A DNA stretch of 10,064 nucleotides from DASTRU01 sp035761045 (lineage in GTDB: Bacteria > Pseudomonadota > Gammaproteobacteria > Burkholderiales > Burkholderiaceae_E): positions 1 through 10,064 of the forward strand of contig DASTRU010000119.1 of the NCBI GenBank assembly GCA_035761045.1, in the 5' to 3' direction. The notes beneath the pieces are model-generated. The model had not been told where the DNA came from. It was given only the letters and a program-made list of their open reading frames with translations, and searched no databases. A program made the position numbers and the translations under genes. The number at the start of each line of letters is the position of its first letter. Positions within the stretch are counted from its first letter, which is position 1. Of the stretch, positions 5,512 through 10,064 are shown one piece after another.

Positions 5512-6486
5512 ATGAAGACACGTAGTTGGTCTACTAAATACGCGGTGGCGTTGCTATGCGCCGCCTTATTGCCTTTGAGCAGTGAAGCCAAACGACTGGG
5601 CGGAGGCGGCAGCATCGGCCGTCAATCGTCGACGATGACGCAGCGGCAAGCCACGCCGCCGCCATCGGCGCCCACGTCCAGCGGCACGATGCAAACCGCG
5701 CCCGCGCAAGCCACGCGTCCGGCACCCGCGGCCGCCACGCCGACGCCCGCGCAACCCGCGCGCTCGCGCTGGTTGGGGCCATTGGCGGGCGTGGCCGCTG
5801 GGTTGGGATTGGCGGCGCTGTTTCATTCGCTCGGCTTCGGCGCTGAACTCGCAAGCTTTTTAAGTTCGTTGCTGCTGATCATGCTCGTGGTGTTCGCGGG
5901 CGTGGTGATCTGGCGCATGCTGCGTCGGCCCTCGGTGCCAGCGCGTCCGCAACCCGCTTACGCGGGCATGCGCATGGGGCCCAATACGATCGGCGGGTTG
6001 GGTCGCGAAGGCGACGTGCATCCTCAGCCGTCGGCGCCATTGCGCGAGGAAGTCACCATCATTCCGGCCGCCACCGCGCCGTCCCTGCCCGGCACGCTTA
6101 GCATTCCCGCCGACTTCGACGTGGAAGGCTTCGTACGCAACGCCAAGCAGTATTTCGTGCGCTTGCAAGCCGCGTGGGATGCCGGCCGACTGGACGAGAT
6201 TCGCGACTTCACCGCGCCCGAAATGTTCGGCGAGATCGACCGGCAGTGGCAGGAACGCAATGGGCGTGGCAACCAAACCGATGTCGTCACGCTCGACGCG
6301 GAACTGCTTGGCGTGAATGCCGGCGCGCAAGAGCATCAAGCGTCCGTTCGTTTCCGCGGTTTATTGCGTGAAGACACGCAGCAAGCCGCTCAACCGTTCG
6401 ACGAGGTGTGGAATCTCATCAAGCCCGCGCAAGGCAGCGGCGGATGGGTGCTCGCCGGCATCGAACAAGTGCAAACCGCGCATTGA
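5512..6486 (+). CDS. Tim44-like domain inner-membrane protein
   Basis: The 324-residue protein starts with a signal-like segment (KTRSWSTKY then AVALLCAALLPLSSEA, 1-26), followed by KRLGGGGSIGRQSS, a stretch typical of bacterial Tim44-like proteins. Residues about 42-85 are a Pro/Ala/Thr/Gln-rich linker. Two hydrophobic segments follow at about 88-106 and 113-136, the second ending in the basic WRMLRRP. After another Pro-rich linker comes the Tim44-like domain (about 203-322): DFDVEGFVRNAKQYFVRLQ, WDAGRLDEIRDFTAPEMF, then a beta-rich half ending DEVWNLIKPAQGSGGWVLAG. In mitochondria Tim44 tethers the import motor to the membrane and binds cardiolipin; the bacterial role is unknown to me. It sits between ubiE and ubiJ, and its stop overlaps the ubiJ start by one base, so expression with the ubiquinone genes is likely. 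A role in quinone synthesis is inference. Confidence 0.88.
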   Translation: MKTRSWSTKYAVALLCAALLPLSSEAKRLGGGGSIGRQSSTMTQRQATPPPSAPTSSGTMQTAPAQATRPAPAAATPTPAQPARSRWLGPLAGVAAGLGLAALFHSLGFGAELASFLSSLLLIMLVVFAGVVIWRMLRRPSVPARPQPAYAGMRMGPNTIGGLGREGDVHPQPSAPLREEVTIIPAATAPSLPGTLSIPADFDVEGFVRNAKQYFVRLQAAWDAGRLDEIRDFTAPEMFGEIDRQWQERNGRGNQTDVVTLDAELLGVNAGAQEHQASVRFRGLLREDTQQAAQPFDEVWNLIKPAQGSGGWVLAGIEQVQTAH

Positions 6487-7136
6487 TGTTGGACGCTCCA
6501 TCGGCTTCCACCGCCGAAGCCTCGATGTTCAACCCGGCGGCTTGGGTGGCGCGCGCGCTCAACCACTTGGTTCGAAGCGAGACATGGGCGCAAGCGGCGC
6601 TGCGCCCGCACGCGGGCAAGACGGTTCGCTTGAACGTTTCGCCATTAACGCTTGCGTTCGTCGTACGGCCCGACGGGCAACTCGACGCGACTTCGGGCGA
6701 CGCGGCATTCGACGTCTCGCTCGACGTGCCGCTTGCCGCCTTGCCAAATCTCGCGGCCGCCTCGATCACCGGCGACATGCAAACCGCCGCCTTGCGATAT
6801 ACGCGCGTGTCGGGCGACGCCGAATTCGCGCAGGTGATCTCGCGGCTTGCGCAATCCTTGCGCTGGGATGCGGAAGAAGATGCAAGCCGATTTATCGGCG
6901 ACGCGGCGGCGCATCGCGTCTTCTCCACGATCGCGCAGGCTCGCGCGCAACTGCGTGACACCGCCGCGCGCGCGACACAAGGGCTGCGCGATTTTTGGGT
7001 GGTGGAGCAGCCCACGCTCGTCGCGCGGCCCGAGATGGAATCGATGGCCGGTGAAGTTCGCCGCTTGCGCGAGGATCTCGATCGGCTTGATAAACGCGTC
7101 GCGCGCTTGGTTGCTCGCTCAAACGCGGGCCGTTAA
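6486..7136 (+). CDS. ubiJ: UbiJ, SCP2-domain accessory factor of ubiquinone synthesis
   Basis: UbiJ binds the hydrophobic quinone intermediates through an SCP2 lipid-binding domain and, with UbiK, supports the soluble Ubi complex. The 216-residue protein has the SCP2-like fold region at about 20-125 (hydrophobic strands LTLAFVV and DVSLDVPLAAL, then ASITGDMQTAAL), the block LAQSLRWDAEEDASRFIGD (121-139) that is typical of betaproteobacterial UbiJ, and a C-terminal coiled coil MAGEVRRLREDLDRLDKRVARL (about 187-208, only partly quoted motif shared with the family). Assignment rests strongly on the conserved ubiE-ubiJ-ubiB order. The ATG at 6486 overlaps the preceding stop (TGATG), favouring translational re-initiation; no separate ribosome site is seen. 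An alternative ATG at 6525 would give a shorter start at MFNPAAW. Confidence 0.9.
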   Translation: MLDAPSASTAEASMFNPAAWVARALNHLVRSETWAQAALRPHAGKTVRLNVSPLTLAFVVRPDGQLDATSGDAAFDVSLDVPLAALPNLAAASITGDMQTAALRYTRVSGDAEFAQVISRLAQSLRWDAEEDASRFIGDAAAHRVFSTIAQARAQLRDTAARATQGLRDFWVVEQPTLVARPEMESMAGEVRRLREDLDRLDKRVARLVARSNAGR

Positions 7137-7146
7137 CCGGCTCGCA

Positions 7147-7152
7147 TAGAAT
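7147..7152 (+). promoter_or_regulatory. Putative -10 element before ubiB
   Basis: TAGAAT matches five of six bases of TATAAT and lies in the 42-base gap between ubiJ and ubiB, 26 bases before the ubiB ATG. No -35 hexamer is recognisable at the usual distance. It may be an internal promoter for ubiB-pldA or a chance match. Confidence 0.3.
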
Positions 7153-7178
7153 CGGGACGCGCTCAACGCGTTCCTCTC

Positions 7179-8771
7179 ATGCTTCGATTCCTTCGTCTCG
7201 CCAAAATCCTGTTGGTTGTGCTGCGGTTCGGGCTTGATGAGCTGGTGCTCTCAAGCTTTCGTTACCGCGGCTTTGCGCTGCTGCTCAAGGTCGTGACGAT
7301 CGGTCGGCGGTTTTCCGAGCCGCGCGGCGTGCGTCTTCGTCGCGCGCTTGAGACCTTGGGGCCGATCTTCGTTAAGTTCGGGCAGGTGCTCAGCACGCGC
7401 CGTGACTTGCTGCCCACCGATATCGCCGACGAACTCGCCAAGCTGCAAGACCGCGTGCCGCCGTTTGATTCGGCGCTTGCCATCACGCAAATCGAACGTG
7501 CGTTTGGTCGGCATCCGGACGAATTGTTTTTGCGCTTTGACCGCACGCCCGTCGCGTCGGCGTCGATCGCGCAAGTGCATTTCGCGACGCTGCGCGATGG
7601 CCGGGATGTCGCCGTCAAGGTGCGCCGCCCGGGCATGGCGGCGGTCATCGACAAGGATCTCGCGCTGATGCGTAGCGCCGCCGTGCTGGTCGAGCGCTGG
7701 TGGGCCGATGGCAAACGATTGCGGCCGCGCGAAGTGGTCGCCGAGTTCGACACCATCTTGCACGACGAGCTCGACCTCATGCGCGAAGCGGCCAACGCCT
7801 CGCAGCTACGGCGCAATTTCGCCGATTCGAAGCTGTTGCGCATTCCCGAAATGGTCTGGGATTTATGTAGCGAGTCGGTGCTGGTGATGGAGCGCATGCA
7901 TGGCATTCCGATCTCGCAAATCGATCGTATGCGCGCGGCGGGTATCGATCTGAAAAAGCTCTCGCGCGACGGCGTCGAAATTTTTTTCACTCAAGTGTTT
8001 CGCGACGGTTTTTTCCACGCCGACATGCATCCGGGAAACATCTACGTCAGCGTGAATCCCGAAACGTTCGGTCAATACATCGCGCTTGATTTCGGCATCG
8101 TCGGCACCTTGTCCGACAACGACCGCGATTACCTCGCGCAAAACTTCCTCGCCTTCTTCCGCCGCGATTACAAACGCGTGGCGATGGCGCATATCGAATC
8201 CGGCTGGGTACCGGCTGGCACGCGCGCCGACGAACTCGAAGCCGCGATTCGAGCGACCTGCGAACCCATCTTCGATAAACCGCTGAAGGACATCAGCTTC
8301 GGCCACGTGTTGTTGCGGTTATTTCAAACGTCGCGGCGCTTCAACGTCGAGATTCAGCCGCAGCTCGTGTTGCTGCAAAAGACCTTGCTCAACATCGAAG
8401 GCTTGGGCCGTCAGCTCGATCCCGAGCTCGATCTTTGGGAAACCGCGCAACCCATTCTCGAACGATGGATGTCCGAGCAAATTGGCTTGCGCGGATTTTG
8501 GGAACGCTTGAAGCAAGAGCTGCCGCTAGTCGCGCAAAAACTGCCGCAATTGCCAAGGCTCGTGTACGAAGCGCTCGCCGAGCACCCGCAACGCGTCGCG
8601 GCGGCCGAGGCTCGCGTCGAAGCGCTCATGCGCGCGCAACTCGCCGAGCAACGGCGGCTGTCGCGCTTTATCGGCATGGCGCTATTGGTGGGCATGGGAG
8701 TGGGTGGCGGCGCGATGGGGATGTTGGTTTGGATGTATTTGCGCCATGGGTTTGTTGGGTTTGGGGCTTGA
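7179..8771 (+). CDS. ubiB: UbiB, atypical kinase-like ATPase of ubiquinone biosynthesis
   Basis: UbiB (ABC1/ADCK3/COQ8 family) is a membrane-anchored ATPase needed for ubiquinone synthesis, thought to help move lipid intermediates. The 530-residue protein (E. coli: 546) starts with the typical RFGLDELV (16-23). It has the family-specific KFGQ (66-69, the KxGQ motif), the Ala-rich nucleotide loop ASASIAQVH (126-134), the lysine in VAVKVRRP (Lys147), VLVMERMHGIPI (235-246), the catalytic-type HADMHPGN (280-287) and the metal-binding DFG (304-306). The C-terminus has one clear hydrophobic segment with glycines (about 497-521, FIGMALLVGMGV then MGMLVWMYL), the membrane anchor. No good ribosome site precedes the ATG, but the N-terminus aligns with the family. 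pldA starts one base after the stop. Confidence 0.97.
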   Translation: MLRFLRLAKILLVVLRFGLDELVLSSFRYRGFALLLKVVTIGRRFSEPRGVRLRRALETLGPIFVKFGQVLSTRRDLLPTDIADELAKLQDRVPPFDSALAITQIERAFGRHPDELFLRFDRTPVASASIAQVHFATLRDGRDVAVKVRRPGMAAVIDKDLALMRSAAVLVERWWADGKRLRPREVVAEFDTILHDELDLMREAANASQLRRNFADSKLLRIPEMVWDLCSESVLVMERMHGIPISQIDRMRAAGIDLKKLSRDGVEIFFTQVFRDGFFHADMHPGNIYVSVNPETFGQYIALDFGIVGTLSDNDRDYLAQNFLAFFRRDYKRVAMAHIESGWVPAGTRADELEAAIRATCEPIFDKPLKDISFGHVLLRLFQTSRRFNVEIQPQLVLLQKTLLNIEGLGRQLDPELDLWETAQPILERWMSEQIGLRGFWERLKQELPLVAQKLPQLPRLVYEALAEHPQRVAAAEARVEALMRAQLAEQRRLSRFIGMALLVGMGVGGGAMGMLVWMYLRHGFVGFGA

Positions 8772-8772
8772 A

Positions 8773-9867
8773 ATGACTGCAGGACGCACGATTGCGCGAG
8801 CCATTGCCGTTGTCGTCATGAGTACGGCATCGACGGTCTGGGCCGCCGATGAAGCCGCGACCGCGGATTCATCGGCGCCAGACACCACGGGCCTCGCCCG
8901 CTGCGCGGCGATTACCGAAGACCTTGAACGCCTCGCGTGCTTCGACGCACTCGCGCGTGGCGCGATGGCGCCCAGCACGCCGCCGCTTGCGCTGCCGGCC
9001 GCGCCGCCCGCGATCCGTACCGACCGTCCCGTTCGCCCCGAATACGCCGCGCCGCCCGATCCCGACGCCACGCGGCTCACGCGCTTGTGGGAGCTTGACC
9101 GTACGCGCGCGCGCACCGTGTTTGATTTCCGTCCCCATCGCGATATTTGGTTGTTGCCGGTGCATGCGACCGACCGCGTGAATTCCGCCCCCAGTACGCC
9201 CACGCGCGGCGCCGCGCCCGAGCGGGCATGGAAAAACACCGAAGCCGCGTTTCAACTCAGCTTCAAAACCAAGCTGCTGCAAGACGTGTTCGGCGATAAC
9301 GGCGACTTATGGGCCGCCTACACCCAGCAATCGTTTTGGCAGGTGTATACGCATAGCGAATCACGGCCGTTTCGGGAAAACGTGTTCGAGCCGGAGCTAA
9401 TGTTCGTCATGGCCGCGCCGTGGAATTTGCCGGTGTTGCCGATGCGGGTGTTGAGCGTGGGCGTCAATCATCAGTCGAACGGCCGTAGCGACCCGTTCTC
9501 GCGCAGTTGGAACCGCGTCTACTTGCAAGCCGGCTTCGAACGCGGCGATTTCACGCTTGAAGTCACGCCGTGGTGGCGCATCAACGAGGGTGTCGTCAAC
9601 GACGACAACCCCGACATCGCGCATTACGTTGGGCGTGGCGAGGTCGTGGCGTCGTGGAAGTACGGTACGTCGATTTGGCGATTGCAATTGCGCAGCAACT
9701 TCAACATCGGCGACCCCAAGGGCAGCGCGCAGTTGTCGTGGAACCAACCCTTATGGGGCAACTTTCGCAGCTACGTGCGTTTGTTCAGCGGTTACGGCGA
9801 AGGCTTGCTCGACTACAACCATCGACAAACCACCTTGGGATTGGGTTTGAGCCTGACCGGCTGGTGA
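8773..9867 (+). CDS. pldA: PldA, outer-membrane phospholipase A (OMPLA)
   Basis: OMPLA is a calcium-dependent phospholipase A1/A2 in a 12-strand outer-membrane barrel, active as a dimer when lipid asymmetry is disturbed. From the ATG at 8773 the 364-residue protein has a signal peptide (1-25, cleavage after VWA), then a Pro/Ala-rich region carrying RCAAITEDLERLACFDALA (43-61), a two-cysteine segment not in E. coli PldA. The barrel begins at about 105. Catalytic residues are plain: His233 and Ser235 in NHQSNGRSDPFSRSWNR, and Asn247, at the same spacing as E. coli His142, Ser144 and Asn156. Arg238 and Ser243 match the calcium site. DDNPDIAHYVG and SGYGEGLLDYNHRQTTLGLG close the barrel. GGGG at 8763-8766 is a modest ribosome site. 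In-frame ATGs at 8704 and 8746 inside ubiB would spoil the signal peptide. About 75 residues longer than E. coli PldA. Confidence 0.94.
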   Translation: MTAGRTIARAIAVVVMSTASTVWAADEAATADSSAPDTTGLARCAAITEDLERLACFDALARGAMAPSTPPLALPAAPPAIRTDRPVRPEYAAPPDPDATRLTRLWELDRTRARTVFDFRPHRDIWLLPVHATDRVNSAPSTPTRGAAPERAWKNTEAAFQLSFKTKLLQDVFGDNGDLWAAYTQQSFWQVYTHSESRPFRENVFEPELMFVMAAPWNLPVLPMRVLSVGVNHQSNGRSDPFSRSWNRVYLQAGFERGDFTLEVTPWWRINEGVVNDDNPDIAHYVGRGEVVASWKYGTSIWRLQLRSNFNIGDPKGSAQLSWNQPLWGNFRSYVRLFSGYGEGLLDYNHRQTTLGLGLSLTGW

Positions 9868-9888
9868 CCGCGCTTCGTGGCACTTAAG

Positions 9889-9908
9889 GACGTGATGCTT
9901 CGCACGTC
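9889..9908 (+). other. Small hairpin after pldA, possible weak terminator
   Basis: GACGTG (9889-9894) and CACGTC (9903-9908) form a six-pair stem with an eight-base loop, 22 bases after the pldA stop. No T run follows, so it does not qualify as a rho-independent terminator; it is noted because it is the only hairpin near the end of the operon and lies before the next promoter. Confidence 0.2.
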
Positions 9909-9929
9909 AACGCGCGGCGAGGGCGTGCC

Positions 9930-9935
9930 TATAAT
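9930..9935 (+). promoter_or_regulatory. Consensus -10 element of the last gene's promoter
   Basis: TATAAT is a perfect sigma-70 -10 hexamer, 87 bases before the GTG at 10023. No convincing -35 hexamer is present 16-18 bases upstream (bases around 9906-9913 read GTCAACGC). In GC-rich sequence a chance TATAAT is uncommon, and it lies between two genes that need not be co-transcribed. Confidence 0.5.
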
Positions 9936-10022
9936 CCGCGCCGGCCGCCGATTCGGCACGATCGATGCGTGTCTGCGCGGCCGTTCATCCACCAGCACCA
10001 TTGCCTTTGCGGAGACCCGATC

Positions 10023-10064
10023 GTGCTTCTCGGCTTTGTCATTTTGTATTGGGTCGTTTCGGTC
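10023..10064 (+). CDS. Start of a membrane protein, possibly a sodium:solute symporter (3' end cut off)
   Basis: Only 14 codons are in the window: (M)LLGFVILYWVVSV, a hydrophobic first membrane segment. GGAGA at 10011-10015 stands 7 bases before the GTG start, which is good support for a real gene. The sequence resembles the first helix of sodium:solute symporter (SSF) family proteins, but a fragment this short fits other membrane proteins too. It is preceded by a TATAAT at 9930-9935, so it probably starts a new transcription unit. Confidence 0.45.
   Translation, partial: MLLGFVILYWVVSV

Noticed and set aside
6419..7015. Open frame of 198 codons on the - strand under ubiJ
   Set aside because: Low-complexity Ala/Ser/Arg product, no ribosome site, fully overlapped by ubiJ and the end of the Tim44-like gene.
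7262..7990. Long open frame (242 codons) on the - strand inside ubiB
   Set aside because: Its product is Arg/Ser-rich with no domain character, and it lies wholly under a clearly real gene. High GC at third positions makes such antisense frames common.
9942..9983. Inverted repeat CGGCCGC / GCGGCCG in the leader of the last gene
   Set aside because: Seven bases of pure G/C with a 28-base loop in GC-rich DNA is likely by chance; no link to a known riboswitch or operator.
1..10064. Search by eye for mobile elements, CRISPR repeats, toxin-antitoxin or defence genes, tRNAs
   Set aside because: Nothing found: every long stretch is accounted for by conserved chromosomal genes, and the intergenic gaps are short.

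Overview
The window reads as a stretch of chromosomal housekeeping DNA from a GC-rich (roughly 60%, by eye) Gram-negative bacterium, most likely a betaproteobacterium. The pointers are an HslV with the short propeptide MEQFHG, a PhoB close to the Escherichia coli protein, a ubiE-Tim44-like-ubiJ-ubiB ubiquinone cluster preceded by a DUF971 gene, and an outer-membrane phospholipase (so there is an outer membrane). I saw no mobile element, CRISPR array, tRNA, rRNA or pseudogene, and no gene-free stretch over 300 bases.

Left part (1-3398, + strand): the 3' portion of a gene for a protein with two copies of a helical module and a C-terminal STAS domain, then hslV and hslU, the peptidase and unfoldase of the HslVU protease. 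The 84-base gap before hslV holds a near-consensus heat-shock (sigma-32) promoter.

Middle (3402-4207): phoB, the phosphate-starvation response regulator, lies on the - strand and converges on hslU with 3 bases between the stop codons. Upstream of it is an 18-bp Pho box with a 7-4-7 layout and a -10-like element 10 bases further on, so phoB probably activates itself. phoR is not beside it.

Right part (4208-9867, + strand): DUF971 gene, ubiE, Tim44-like membrane protein, ubiJ, ubiB, pldA. DUF971/ubiE overlap by 4 bases, tim44/ubiJ by 1 base, and ubiB/pldA are 1 base apart, which suggests co-transcription and translational coupling. UbiE is the ubiquinone/menaquinone C-methyltransferase, UbiJ the SCP2-type lipid-binding scaffold of the Ubi complex, and UbiB the membrane-bound atypical kinase/ATPase needed for ubiquinone synthesis. 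PldA (OMPLA) acts in the outer membrane and looks like a passenger at the end of the run. The window closes with a good -10 hexamer and the first 14 codons of what may be a sodium:solute symporter.

I do not see a clearly new biological system. The points most worth a second look are the Tim44-like protein inside the ubiquinone operon, the DUF971 protein coupled to UbiE, the STAS protein with duplicated modules next to hslVU, the well-formed sigma-32 and Pho-box sites, and a possible RNA leader structure ahead of the Tim44-like gene.
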